DNA from: DATCVA01 sp036567205
GTDB lineage: Bacteria > Pseudomonadota > Gammaproteobacteria > Burkholderiales > Burkholderiaceae_B
Direction of reading: 5' to 3'
DNA: 9,214 nt
NCBI GenBank assembly: GCA_036567205.1
Contig: DATCVA010000301.1
Coordinates: 1-9,214 of the forward strand
In this document: one piece after another, positions 1-6,876 of the stretch
How positions within the stretch are numbered: position 1 is the first letter of the stretch
Layout: each line of letters opens with the position of its first letter
The notes under the pieces: generated by a model
Seen by the model: the letters and a program-made list of their open reading frames with translations, nothing else
Told to the model about the DNA's origin: nothing
Database searches by the model: none
Translations under genes and position numbers: made by a program

Positions 1-671
1 ATCTGGACCATACCTTATTGCCGCTCGACAGTGATTATCAATGGGCCGACTTTCTGGCGCGCACCGGGCGAGCCGGCGACCCCATCGAAGCACAACGCCG
101 CAACGATGACCTCATGATCCGCTATAACGCCGGCAATCTTACCGCGGAACAAAGTGCCGAGTTCATGCTGGGCTTATTAACCCGCGCCTCCAGTGCCGAG
201 CTGGCCGAATGGCACGAGCACTATATGTGCGAAGTCGTGCGGCCCAGCATTTTGCCAATCGCCCAAAACCTTGTGCAGCAGCACCTTGTGCGCGGCGATC
301 TGTGCGCCATCGTCACGGCCACCAATCAGTTCGTTACCGCACCGATTGCACGGGCCTTTGGCATACCGCATTTAATCGCTACCGAAGCAGAGTACCAAAA
401 CGGCCGATACACCGGAAAAATCCACGGGGTACCCAGTTTCAAAGAAGGAAAAGTTACGCGGGTAAATGCCTGGTTAGCCAATATGGGCGCAACACTTGCC
501 GACTTTGAACGCTCGTATTTTTATAGCGATTCGCCCAACGACATTCCTTTGCTTGAAGTGGTGACAGACCCCATAGCCACCAACCCCAGCCCTACCCTGC
601 GCCAGTATGCGCACGACAAGGGCTGGCAAATACTGGAAATTTTCAACGACATGCAAGACGCAAAGTCCTAA
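1..671 (+). CDS. HAD-IB family phosphatase (SerB-like), 5' end outside window
   Basis: Partial gene, open at the left edge and read in the frame starting at base 3. The first visible codons give LDHTLLPLD, the end of HAD motif I (DxDxT). The two bases at 1-2 (AT) fit the end of a GAT codon for the nucleophilic Asp, so only a short N-terminus is missing. The TTG at 18 is therefore an internal Leu, not the start. A helical cap region follows. Motif II is AIVTAT (nt ~306-323), the motif III Lys lies in EGKVTRV (~447-467), and the motif IV acidic loop SDSPND is at 525-542. The family (HAD subfamily IB, phosphoserine-phosphatase-like) hydrolyses small phosphate esters in the cytoplasm; the substrate cannot be told here. 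TAA at 669-671 is followed after 9 nt by pcnB, so the two are probably co-transcribed. Confidence 0.9.
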   Translation, partial: LDHTLLPLDSDYQWADFLARTGRAGDPIEAQRRNDDLMIRYNAGNLTAEQSAEFMLGLLTRASSAELAEWHEHYMCEVVRPSILPIAQNLVQQHLVRGDLCAIVTATNQFVTAPIARAFGIPHLIATEAEYQNGRYTGKIHGVPSFKEGKVTRVNAWLANMGATLADFERSYFYSDSPNDIPLLEVVTDPIATNPSPTLRQYAHDKGWQILEIFNDMQDAKS

Positions 672-680
672 AATACATTC

Positions 681-2042
681 ATGGTTAAAGAAACAATAAA
701 AAACTTTGTCAGTCGACTCTTTTCGCCGCCCGTGCGCGGCCCCCAACGCCTGGCGCGTGACAAGCACGGCATCGACCGTCGCAATGTCTCGCGGCATGCC
801 ATTAAAGTGTGCGAGGTCCTGCACCAGGCAGGCTTCGATGCCTATATCGTAGGCGGCGCGGTACGCGACCTTATCGTTGGGCTGGTGCCCAAAGACTTCG
901 ATGTCGCCACCAACGCCACGCCAAACCAAATCCGTCCATTGTTCCGGCGCGCCAGAATCATCGGCCGGCGATTTCAACTGGTGCATGTCGTGTTCGGCCA
1001 GGAAATCATCGAAACCTCTACGTTTCGAGCACCCGCATCCGAAGAGCAGGATACCGACGAGCATGGACGTATCTTGCGCGACAACCTGTTTGGCTCCAAC
1101 GAGGAAGATGCCGCGCGGCGCGACTTCACCTTAAACGCTCTTTACTATGATCCATTAAAAGAAGAGGTCATTGATTACCATCGCGGCGTACCCGACCTGA
1201 AGAAAAAGGTTGTGCGCATGATCGGCGATCCAGAGACACGGTATCGCGAAGACCCTGTGCGCATGTTGCGCGCAGTGCGGTTTGCCGCCAAATTGAATGC
1301 GACGATTGATCCGGCCTCGCTGGAACCCATTAAGCGCATGGCTCCTCTTATCGAGAACGTGCCATCGTCGCGCCTCTTCGACGAAGTACTCAAGCTACTG
1401 ACCTGCGGTCATGCCATGGACTGCCTGCGCATGCTTCGAGATGTCGGGCTGCACCAAGGTTTACTGCCCTTTATCGATGCCATCTTTGAAGAAAAAGGGG
1501 GTGAAGAATTTATCGAGCTTGCACTCGAGCGAACCGATACGCGAGTTCGGGCCGGCAAAACAGTCAGCCCCAGCTTCTTATTTGCCGCCTTGCTCTGGAA
1601 GCTCGTGGACAAACGCTGGCAAGAACACATGGCGGCGGGCGAATCAGGCATGCAAGCACTTATGCTGGCGGCCGATCAGGTAATTTCAGAGCAAACAAGG
1701 AAACTGGCAATTCAACGGCGCTTTCAGGCCGACATGCGCGAGATCTGGTTCATGCAACCACGCTTCGAGCGTGCCACTGCGAAAAGCATCTGGCGTATGA
1801 TGGAACATCCGCGTTTTCGCGCTGCCGTCGACTTTCTGCAACTGCGTGCCGAAGCCCATGAAGTCGATAGCGTTCAGGCTCAATGGTGGATGGATCTGGC
1901 CGATGCCGACAATGCTACCCGCACCGAAATGATCGACTCATACCTGCTGAAGAACAAGGACAGTTCGGCCGCCAAAGCACGGCGCCGCCGTCGTCCTCGC
2001 CGTAATCCAGCACACGTATCGGGCGAAGCGCCAACCGCATGA
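681..2042 (+). CDS. pcnB: Poly(A) polymerase I
   Basis: A 453-residue class II nucleotidyltransferase that adds 3' poly(A) tails to RNA and so promotes decay by exonucleases. Visible motifs: GGAVRD (residues 58-63), the metal-binding KDFD (71-74, with D72 and D74), ETSTFR (111-116, E111 the likely third acidic ligand) and RRDFTLNALYYD (146-157). RIIGRRFQLVHV (92-103) matches the motif I remember as separating bacterial poly(A) polymerases from CCA-adding enzymes. A head and RNA-binding region follows (EDPVRMLRAVRF, 190-201). The tail is very basic, with five consecutive Arg then PRR at 434-441, as expected for RNA contact. There is no clear Shine-Dalgarno before the ATG, in keeping with modest expression or coupling to the HAD gene 9 nt upstream. 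The stop overlaps folK by 4 nt. Confidence 0.96.
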   Translation: MVKETIKNFVSRLFSPPVRGPQRLARDKHGIDRRNVSRHAIKVCEVLHQAGFDAYIVGGAVRDLIVGLVPKDFDVATNATPNQIRPLFRRARIIGRRFQLVHVVFGQEIIETSTFRAPASEEQDTDEHGRILRDNLFGSNEEDAARRDFTLNALYYDPLKEEVIDYHRGVPDLKKKVVRMIGDPETRYREDPVRMLRAVRFAAKLNATIDPASLEPIKRMAPLIENVPSSRLFDEVLKLLTCGHAMDCLRMLRDVGLHQGLLPFIDAIFEEKGGEEFIELALERTDTRVRAGKTVSPSFLFAALLWKLVDKRWQEHMAAGESGMQALMLAADQVISEQTRKLAIQRRFQADMREIWFMQPRFERATAKSIWRMMEHPRFRAAVDFLQLRAEAHEVDSVQAQWWMDLADADNATRTEMIDSYLLKNKDSSAAKARRRRRPRRNPAHVSGEAPTA

Positions 2043-2515
2043 CACAGGCGTACATAGGCCTGGGTGCCAATCTGGGCGAGGCGCACGCCACCTTGAAACA
2101 GGCGGTCCGCGAACTGGAGCACGCTGCAGGGGTTACCCGCCTGGAGCTATCCAGGTTTTACCGGACCGCTCCCATCGACTCCAGCGGCCCCGACTACATC
2201 AACGCCGTGGCATGTGTGCAAACCAGTTTAAGCGCGCAAGAGCTACTGGCCACCCTGCAAAAACTCGAGGCAAAGCATGGCCGCTTGCGGCCCTATCGCA
2301 ACGCCCCCCGCACACTGGACCTGGACTTGCTGTTGTATGGCACGGCGGTCATTAATGATCCGAACTTAATTGTTCCCCACCCCAGAATGCATGAGCGCGC
2401 CTTTGTTCTGAAGCCCCTAAGCGACCTGGCTCCCGATTTGCACCTGCCTCAGGGGGCGCTTTGCGATCTGCTGGCCCAATGCGCGGACCAGGCGCTGGAG
2501 CCTCTCCCGGACTAA
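2039..2515 (+). CDS. folK: 2-amino-4-hydroxy-6-hydroxymethyldihydropteridine pyrophosphokinase (HPPK)
   Basis: A 158-residue cytosolic enzyme of folate synthesis. It transfers pyrophosphate from ATP to 6-hydroxymethyl-7,8-dihydropterin, producing the substrate of dihydropteroate synthase. Family hallmarks are the N-terminal AYIGLGANLG (residues 4-13), the ATP/pterin-site signature RNAPRTLDLDLLLYG (87-101, with D95 and D97 as Mg ligands) and PHPRMHERAFVLKPL (113-127). Length is normal for a monofunctional HPPK. The ATG overlaps the pcnB stop (ATGA at 2039-2042), which implies translational coupling and a common transcript. The TAA at 2513-2515 overlaps the stop of the convergent CoA-lyase gene, leaving no space for a terminator between the two operons. 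Confidence 0.96.
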   Translation: MTQAYIGLGANLGEAHATLKQAVRELEHAAGVTRLELSRFYRTAPIDSSGPDYINAVACVQTSLSAQELLATLQKLEAKHGRLRPYRNAPRTLDLDLLLYGTAVINDPNLIVPHPRMHERAFVLKPLSDLAPDLHLPQGALCDLLAQCADQALEPLPD

Positions 2516-3339
2516 ATGCCGGACTCGTCTGTTGTCTGGATAATTTGCCGCGCACGCTCTATAACCGGTAAATCCACCATTTCCCCATCAACCTTAAAAG
2601 CGAAAGATTCGGTGTTGCTGGCAATCGCCACCACTCGCCTGGCCCAGTCGATTTGGTCGGCAGTGGGAACAAAAGCCGCATGAATCGGAGCAATTTGCTT
2701 CGGATGTATGCACAGCATGCCGCCAAAGCCCATATCGCGTACCTGTTGCGCCAGCAATGCCAAACCTGCTTCGTCCGCAAAGTTCGGATAAACGCCATCC
2801 AGTGGCGCTGCCAGGCCATGTACCCGGCTCTGCACTAAAACCTGACACCGCAACTGATTCAATAAAAGCTGCGCACCGGCCGTATCGGGCGTAGCGCCAA
2901 GATCGAGTAATAGATCCAGACTGCCAAACGAGATGCAATGCACACCTTCCACCGCAGCGATCTCGCTTAAGGCAATAACCCCCCGGGCGTTTTCAATAAG
3001 GGGAATCACCGGCTTGCCCGCCGCCATGGCTTGCACAACCTGCCCCGCCGACTCGGCCTTCGGCAGCAACACTCCTCCAATATTACCGAACTGCCGGCAC
3101 AGCGCCAGATCGTCATCAAACCATGGGGTGGCGGCCGCGTTCAGGCGAACCCAAAATATAGCGGCAGGCTGGCCCTGTGCAAATTCAAGCACATGTTGAC
3201 GCGCCTGCGATTTGGCACCGGGCTCAACCGCATCCTCGAGGTCAATAATAACGGCATCAGCCCCGGCAGCCAGCGCTTTGGCAAACCGTTCGGGCCGAGT
3301 CGCTGGCACGAACAAGGCGGATCGCATTTGCAACGTCAT
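2512..3339 (-). CDS. CitE-like HpcH/HpaI-family CoA-ester lyase (candidate citramalyl-CoA lyase)
   Basis: A 275-residue TIM-barrel lyase of the CitE/malyl-CoA lyase family, whose members cleave (S)-citramalyl-CoA, malyl-CoA or similar beta-hydroxyacyl-CoAs by a retro-aldol/Claisen reaction with Mg2+. Visible motifs are RSALFVPATRPERFAKAL (6-23), IIDLEDAV (31-38), the substrate-binding Arg in WVRLN (63-67), LPKAES (92-97), the metal-ligand Glu in PLIENARG (113-120), the metal-ligand Asp in FGSLDLLLD (138-146), APLDGVY (178-184) and CIHPKQI (210-216). ATG 3339 is chosen because AAAGGAG lies 7 nt upstream; Met5 (3327) is a less likely start. It is the last gene of the minus-strand block, 64 nt after the MaoC-type hydratase. 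That neighbour and the fumarase favour citramalyl-CoA lyase, but the sequence alone does not fix the substrate. Confidence 0.88.
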   Translation of the reverse strand: MTLQMRSALFVPATRPERFAKALAAGADAVIIDLEDAVEPGAKSQARQHVLEFAQGQPAAIFWVRLNAAATPWFDDDLALCRQFGNIGGVLLPKAESAGQVVQAMAAGKPVIPLIENARGVIALSEIAAVEGVHCISFGSLDLLLDLGATPDTAGAQLLLNQLRCQVLVQSRVHGLAAPLDGVYPNFADEAGLALLAQQVRDMGFGGMLCIHPKQIAPIHAAFVPTADQIDWARRVVAIASNTESFAFKVDGEMVDLPVIERARQIIQTTDESGI

Positions 3340-3346
3340 TCAACCG

Positions 3347-3353
3347 CTCCTTT
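3347..3353 (-). promoter_or_regulatory. Strong ribosome binding site of the CoA-ester lyase
   Basis: On the minus strand AAAGGAG sits 7 nt before the ATG at 3339. This is the best Shine-Dalgarno match in the minus-strand block. It fixes Met1 rather than Met5 as the start, and it means the gene need not rely on coupling to the upstream hydratase. Confidence 0.75.
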
Positions 3354-3393
3354 GTGCAGCTTGCAAAAATTGGGCGACGCATACGCTGCGCTG

Positions 3394-3417
3394 AAAAAAA
3401 GGCTCATGCGCTAAACC
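3394..3417 (-). terminator. Weak intrinsic-terminator-like hairpin at the end of the hydratase gene
   Basis: On the minus strand, GGTTTA GCGCA TGAGCC (complement of 3401-3417) can form a 6-bp stem with two G-U pairs. It is followed directly by seven T (complement of 3394-3400). The stem contains the TGA stop of the hydratase. The U-tract is good but the stem is weak, so partial termination or attenuation before the lyase gene is more likely than a full stop. Confidence 0.35.
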
Positions 3418-4237
3418 GTATTTCGGCCTGATGCGCCAAAGTACCGTCCTGCTCGGCCCACAGCTGTGCTACACCATCTTCGGAATGCGCGCCAGCCACC
3501 TGAAAGCTGCGTGGCGCGATTAATGGCCTTAAACCCCGATATGAAAGCGAAGTAACCGCCCTATCGGGATTCGCCTGGGAAAAGGCGCTGCACATCAAGG
3601 TGGCAATCATGGGACCGTGCACCACAAGGCCGGGATAGCCCTCTACTTTGGTAGCATAAGGCTCGTCATAGTGAATCCGGTGGCCATTGAACGTAACGGC
3701 TGAATAACGAAAAAGCATGGCGGTGGTAGGCTGCACGGCCACAGACCATTGCGCCTCGGGCGCCGGTTCACTACCGGCCAGCTTAGGTGGACTGGGCTCG
3801 CGATACACCACATCTTGCTCTTCCACTATGCAAAGCTCACCGGCTTGTACATACTCATGCCTGACGGTCACAAACAGCAACTTGCCTGTGCGGCCATCTT
3901 TCTCTTTAACCTGCGCAACGGTAGACAAACGATTAGCTGGAATTCCGACACACAAGGGCTTTAAAAACTGCAGCCGGCCACCCGCCCACATACGGTTGCG
4001 ATTGTCGGCCGCCGGTAAAAAACCGCCTCGCTTCGGATGACCGTCGTCGCCCAATTGATCATAGGGCAGCGCTTTGACGAACAAGGCCCAATGCCAGAGC
4101 AAGGGCAGTTCCTCTGCGTGACCGGGAGCCTTGGCGTTAAGGCTTAATGCTATTTTCTCGATATGCCCCGCATCGATAGCGTCGGAGCAGGTTTCGGTAC
4201 GGCCAACCCAGGAAGCGGGATCTAAAGCAGCAGTCAT
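3404..4237 (-). CDS. Double-hotdog MaoC/FAS1-like hydratase (mesaconyl-C4-CoA / itaconyl-CoA hydratase type)
   Basis: A 277-residue cytosolic protein with two hotdog folds. The N-terminal FAS1-like dehydratase domain (~10-150) carries LPLLWHWALF (44-53), GHPKRGGFLP (66-75) and RMWAGGRL (82-89). The C-terminal MaoC domain (~165-277) carries the hydratase motif FNGHRIHYDEPYA (183-195, with N184, H186, H189 and D191) and GLVVHGPM (203-210). This layout is that of mesaconyl-C4-CoA hydratase of the Chloroflexus 3-hydroxypropionate cycle and, from memory, of the Pseudomonas itaconyl-CoA hydratase; both give citramalyl-CoA. The frame is open to a TTG at 4261, but ATG 4237 gives the usual family N-terminus (ALDPASWVGRTE), and the TTG lies in a hairpin. 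Only a weak AAAGA precedes the ATG. The CitE-like lyase downstream supports the citramalyl-CoA assignment; exact substrate uncertain. Confidence 0.85.
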   Translation of the reverse strand: MTAALDPASWVGRTETCSDAIDAGHIEKIALSLNAKAPGHAEELPLLWHWALFVKALPYDQLGDDGHPKRGGFLPAADNRNRMWAGGRLQFLKPLCVGIPANRLSTVAQVKEKDGRTGKLLFVTVRHEYVQAGELCIVEEQDVVYREPSPPKLAGSEPAPEAQWSVAVQPTTAMLFRYSAVTFNGHRIHYDEPYATKVEGYPGLVVHGPMIATLMCSAFSQANPDRAVTSLSYRGLRPLIAPRSFQVAGAHSEDGVAQLWAEQDGTLAHQAEIRFSA

Positions 4238-4257
4238 TCTTTGGCATCCAATGGCAG

Positions 4258-4283
4258 ACAAAGAGAGCCACCGCTCTCTTTGT
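4258..4283 (-). terminator. Perfect 11-bp hairpin between fumarase and hydratase genes
   Basis: ACAAAGAGAGC, loop CACC, then GCTCTCTTTGT form an uninterrupted 11-bp stem with a 4-nt loop, 36 nt past the fumarase stop. Read on the minus strand, the 3' arm is U-rich (GCUCUCUUUGU) but is followed by CTGCC, not a U-run. It could be a weak terminator, or an mRNA 3'-end stabiliser giving fumarase more expression than the downstream genes. The structure is certain; the function is inferred. Confidence 0.5.
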
Positions 4284-4319
4284 TGTTAAAACCAGCTTGG
4301 CGAAAAATACCAAAACCTC

Positions 4320-5843
4320 TTAAACAGCAACCAGCGGTATTTGAGCGATCCTGGCCTTCCATTCTTTAGGACCTGTTTCATGCACCGATGTACCGCTGGC
4401 GTCGACCGCCACGGTAACTGGCATGTCTTTGACATCGAACTCATAAATCGCTTCCATGCCAAGGTCTTCAAAACCAACGACCCTGGCGCCACGAATGGCT
4501 TTTGAAACCAGATACGCCGAACCACCTACCGCCATCAGGTATGCCGAACCGTGATTACGGATCGACTCGATCGCAACAGGGCCGCGCTCGGCCTTGCCGA
4601 TCATGGAAATCAGCCCCGTCTTCTCCAGCATCATATCGGTGAATTTATCCATACGCGTCGCCGTCGTGGGGCCGGCAGGGCCAACCACTTCAGTGCCCAC
4701 AGGATCGACAGGCCCAACATAATAAATAACGCGATTGGTGAAATCGACAGGTAATTTCTCGCCGCGTTCCAGCATCTCTGAAATGCGCTTATGAGCCGCA
4801 TCGCGCCCTGTCAGCATCTTGCCCGACAGCAGCAAAGTCTGGCCCGGTTTCCAGCTGGCCACCTGCTCTTTGGTCAGCGTATTCAAGTCCACCTGCAGGG
4901 ACTTGTTGTAGTCGGGCGCCCACTGCACATCGGGCCAGTCCGACAACGCCGGTGGCGTTAATTGAGCAGGCCCTGATCCGTCCAGCTCGAAATGCACATG
5001 GCGCGTTGCGGCGCAATTGGGAATCATGGCCACAGGCTTGGAGGCCGCATGAGTCGGGAAAGTATTGATCTTGACGTCCAGCACCGTCGTCAAGCCGCCC
5101 AACCCCTGAGCGCCAATGCCCAGCGCATTGACCTTTTCGTAAAGCTCGATACGCAGCTCTTCAAGCTTGTTTTGCGGGCCACGCGCCAGCAATTCGTACA
5201 TGTCGATATCTTCCATGAGCGATTGCTTGGCCATGAGCATGGCCTTTTCAGCTGTGCCGCCCACCCCAATGCCCAGCATGCCCGGAGGGCACCAGCCAGC
5301 CCCCATCGTAGGCACGGTTTTCAGTACCCAGTCGATCAGGGAGTCGCTGGGATTAAGCATGACAAACTTGGATTTGTTTTCAGAGCCGCCGCCTTTGGCT
5401 GCCACCTGCACGTCCACCTTATCGCCTGCCACAAGTTCAACACTGACGATACAGGGCGTGTTGTCACGGGTGTTTTTGCGTGTAAACAGCGGATCGTTAA
5501 GCACTGAAGCGCGCAAGGGATTGTCGGGATTAAGATAACCCTGACGCACACCTTCATCGCAAATATCCTGCATGCTGCGCTGCGAGTCGATACGAACATT
5601 CATGCCGATTTTCAAGAACACGTTGACGATGCCCGTATCCTGGCAAATAGGACGATGGCCCTCCGCACACATGCGCGAATTCGTCAAAATCTGGGCAATG
5701 GCGTCTTTAGCGGCGGCACTTTGCTCACGCTCATAGGCGCGGGCCAGATGCTGAATGTAGTCCGCGGGATGATAGAAACTAATGAACTGCACCGCGTCCG
5801 CAATGGACTGGATCAAGTCGCTTTCTTTAATGGTTGTAGTCAT
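4320..5843 (-). CDS. fumA: Class I fumarate hydratase ([4Fe-4S], FumA type; possible mesaconase)
   Basis: A 507-residue cytosolic [4Fe-4S] hydro-lyase interconverting fumarate and (S)-malate. Fused alpha (about residues 10-285) and beta (about 325-500) tartrate-dehydratase-type domains are visible. Likely cluster ligands are the Cys in PICQDTG (C67), GWCPPGM (C185) and IPNCAATRH (C277). Other conserved blocks are KGGGSE (150-155), SGKMLTGRDAAH (340-351), GPTTATRMD (391-399) and TGLISMIGKAERG (409-421). ATG 5843 is preferred over the TTG three codons upstream; the match to the Burkholderiales family length is good. Class I fumarases, including one from Burkholderia xenovorans, are known to hydrate mesaconate to (S)-citramalate, which fits the two downstream genes. 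It may simply serve the TCA cycle. A 72-nt gap separates it from the crotonase upstream and 82 nt from the hydratase downstream. Confidence 0.95.
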   Translation of the reverse strand: MTTTIKESDLIQSIADAVQFISFYHPADYIQHLARAYEREQSAAAKDAIAQILTNSRMCAEGHRPICQDTGIVNVFLKIGMNVRIDSQRSMQDICDEGVRQGYLNPDNPLRASVLNDPLFTRKNTRDNTPCIVSVELVAGDKVDVQVAAKGGGSENKSKFVMLNPSDSLIDWVLKTVPTMGAGWCPPGMLGIGVGGTAEKAMLMAKQSLMEDIDMYELLARGPQNKLEELRIELYEKVNALGIGAQGLGGLTTVLDVKINTFPTHAASKPVAMIPNCAATRHVHFELDGSGPAQLTPPALSDWPDVQWAPDYNKSLQVDLNTLTKEQVASWKPGQTLLLSGKMLTGRDAAHKRISEMLERGEKLPVDFTNRVIYYVGPVDPVGTEVVGPAGPTTATRMDKFTDMMLEKTGLISMIGKAERGPVAIESIRNHGSAYLMAVGGSAYLVSKAIRGARVVGFEDLGMEAIYEFDVKDMPVTVAVDASGTSVHETGPKEWKARIAQIPLVAV

Positions 5844-5878
5844 AACGCTCAAGGAATAGGAAATGAATAAGAAACAGT

Positions 5879-5895
5879 GGCGCGCTCGCCGCGCC
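5879..5895 (-). repeat. GC-rich hairpin between crotonase and fumarase genes
   Basis: GGCGCG and CGCGCC form a perfect 6-bp all-GC stem with a 5-nt loop, 20 nt after the crotonase stop. On the minus strand it is followed by CACTGTTTCTTATT, which is T-rich but not a proper U-tract. It may be a leaky terminator or a processing/stability hairpin ahead of fumA. No clear promoter for fumA was seen in the 72-nt gap. Confidence 0.4.
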
Positions 5896-5915
5896 GATCA
5901 AGCTGGAATGATGGT

Positions 5916-6683
5916 TTATTTACCTTGCCAGACGGGCTTGCGCTTTTCCGCAAAGGCGGTGGCCCCCTCTTTGGCATCGGCCGACGCAAAAATATGCGCT
6001 ACACGGGGCCGTTGCAGGTCAAACATATCGGCCTGACGCCAATCTTTCGACTCCATCACGATTTTTTTAGCCGTTTGCACCGCCAGCGGGCCGTTTTCAG
6101 CAATGATACGAGCCAATGCCAAAGCACCTTCCAGCGCCTGGCCCGGCTCGACCAGGCGATTAACAAGGCCATACTCGTAAGCGCGCTGCGCAGGCAGCAT
6201 TTCGCCCGTCAGAATAATTTCCATTGCGATATGGTGCGGAATGCGCTGAGGCAAGCGCAACATGCCACCCGAACTAGCAACCAGTCCACGCTTGGTTTCA
6301 GGCAATCCAAAGTTCGCATTGGTGGCCGCCACAATCAAGTCACAGGCCAACGCCAGCTCGCACCCGCCCGCCAACGCATAGCCTTCGACGGCAGCGATAA
6401 GAGGTTTTCTGGGCGGTTTTTCCACCAAACCGCCAAAACCACGCCCATCAACCAGCGGCCGTTGACCTGTGCTGGCAAAAGCCTTTAAATCCATGCCCGA
6501 AGAAAACGTATTGCCCGCGCCCGTCAAAACACCAAGCACGACATCATCATTGGCGTCCAGCTCATCGAAAACGCGCGCCATTTCATGCGCGGTCTCGTAG
6601 TTGATTGCATTACGCGCTTCGGGGCGATTAACGGTAATGACCATAACGCGATCAACAATTTCCACCTTAACCAAATCAGACAT
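5916..6683 (-). CDS. Enoyl-CoA hydratase/isomerase family protein (crotonase)
   Basis: A 255-residue crotonase-fold protein that normally acts on CoA thioesters in the cytosol. The N-terminal strand ends in NRPEARNAI (19-27). The oxyanion-hole segments are FSSGMDLKAF (60-69) and GYALAGGCELALACD (101-115). Both acidic residues of true enoyl-CoA hydratases are kept: E109 in GGCEL and E129 in GLPETKRGL. The C-terminal EKRKPVWQGK (246-255) is typical. Hydratase activity is thus likely, but the acyl chain is unknown; the neighbours suggest a branched or C5 acyl-CoA, and a general fatty-acid role is equally possible. GGAGG lies 8 nt before the ATG. It is the first gene of the minus-strand block and is divergent from glyQ across 327 nt. 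Confidence 0.92.
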   Translation of the reverse strand: MSDLVKVEIVDRVMVITVNRPEARNAINYETAHEMARVFDELDANDDVVLGVLTGAGNTFSSGMDLKAFASTGQRPLVDGRGFGGLVEKPPRKPLIAAVEGYALAGGCELALACDLIVAATNANFGLPETKRGLVASSGGMLRLPQRIPHHIAMEIILTGEMLPAQRAYEYGLVNRLVEPGQALEGALALARIIAENGPLAVQTAKKIVMESKDWRQADMFDLQRPRVAHIFASADAKEGATAFAEKRKPVWQGK

Positions 6684-6691
6684 ATAGCAAT

Positions 6692-6696
6692 CCTCC
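6692..6696 (-). promoter_or_regulatory. Ribosome binding site of the crotonase gene
   Basis: GGAGG on the minus strand, 8 nt before the ATG at 6683, supports that start. Confidence 0.75.
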
Positions 6697-6745
6697 GTAA
6701 TATTGCGGCTCGGGGGCCGACCATTAAAACAATCGTTAACCTAAT

Positions 6746-6775
6746 ATCATACGACCAATTTCGATCCGCCCTTAA
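6746..6775 (-). promoter_or_regulatory. Candidate sigma-70 promoter for the crotonase-fumarase block
   Basis: On the minus strand TATGAT (6751-6746) is a 5-of-6 match to the -10 consensus. With an 18-nt spacer, TTAAGG (6775-6770) is a poor -35 (3 of 6). Transcription would start near 6739, giving a leader of about 55 nt that includes the GGAGG. The -35 would lie at the very edge of the fold-back element. This is read by eye and remains tentative. Confidence 0.35.
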
Positions 6776-6876
6776 TTCCATTTCCAAATCAATTGTGAAC
6801 ACGAAGGCGCAGTGCAGACAGTACATTTGTACGGCAAGCGAAACCGACACCGTTCGCGGTTGATTTGGAAATGGAA
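6776..6876. mobile_element. MITE-like fold-back element with 17-bp terminal inverted repeats (Correia-like core)
   Basis: TTCCATTTCCAAATCAA (6776-6792) is perfectly inverted at 6860-6876. TAA flanks both ends (6773-6775 and 6877-6879), as expected for a short target duplication. Pairing continues inward: 6793-6800 with 6852-6859 pair if G-U is allowed on the plus-strand RNA. In the centre GTACA-TT-TGTAC (6821-6832) makes an apical hairpin, helped by TGC/GCA (6813-6815 with 6834-6836), CGC/GCG (6808-6810 with 6838-6840) and GG/CC (6806-6807 with 6844-6845). There is no ORF and no transposase. The core around GCAGACAGTACA and TGTACGGCAAG resembles, from memory, Neisseria Correia elements, though the terminal repeats differ. 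It is probably a non-autonomous MITE or a dispersed structured repeat; copy number cannot be judged from one window. Confidence 0.6.

Noticed and set aside
18..20. TTG at 18 as start of the HAD phosphatase
   Set aside because: Codons before it encode LDHT of the catalytic HAD motif, so the gene begins left of the window.
474..1064. 196-codon minus-strand frame antisense to the HAD gene and pcnB
   Set aside because: It spans two well-supported genes on the other strand and its Cys/Gly-rich translation matches no family; a shadow frame.
4235..4261. TTG at 4261 as start of the MaoC-type hydratase, adding 8 residues
   Set aside because: The added residues are not like the family N-terminus, the TTG lies in the 4258-4283 hairpin, and ATG 4237 gives the expected start.
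4992..5507. 171-codon plus-strand frame antisense to fumA; likewise 5877-6488 antisense to the crotonase
   Set aside because: Both are antisense to strongly conserved enzymes. The His/Arg-rich translations are typical shadow products.
5841..5852. TTG at 5852 as start of the fumarase
   Set aside because: ATG at 5843, three codons later, gives a normal 507-residue protein and no good ribosome site favours the TTG.
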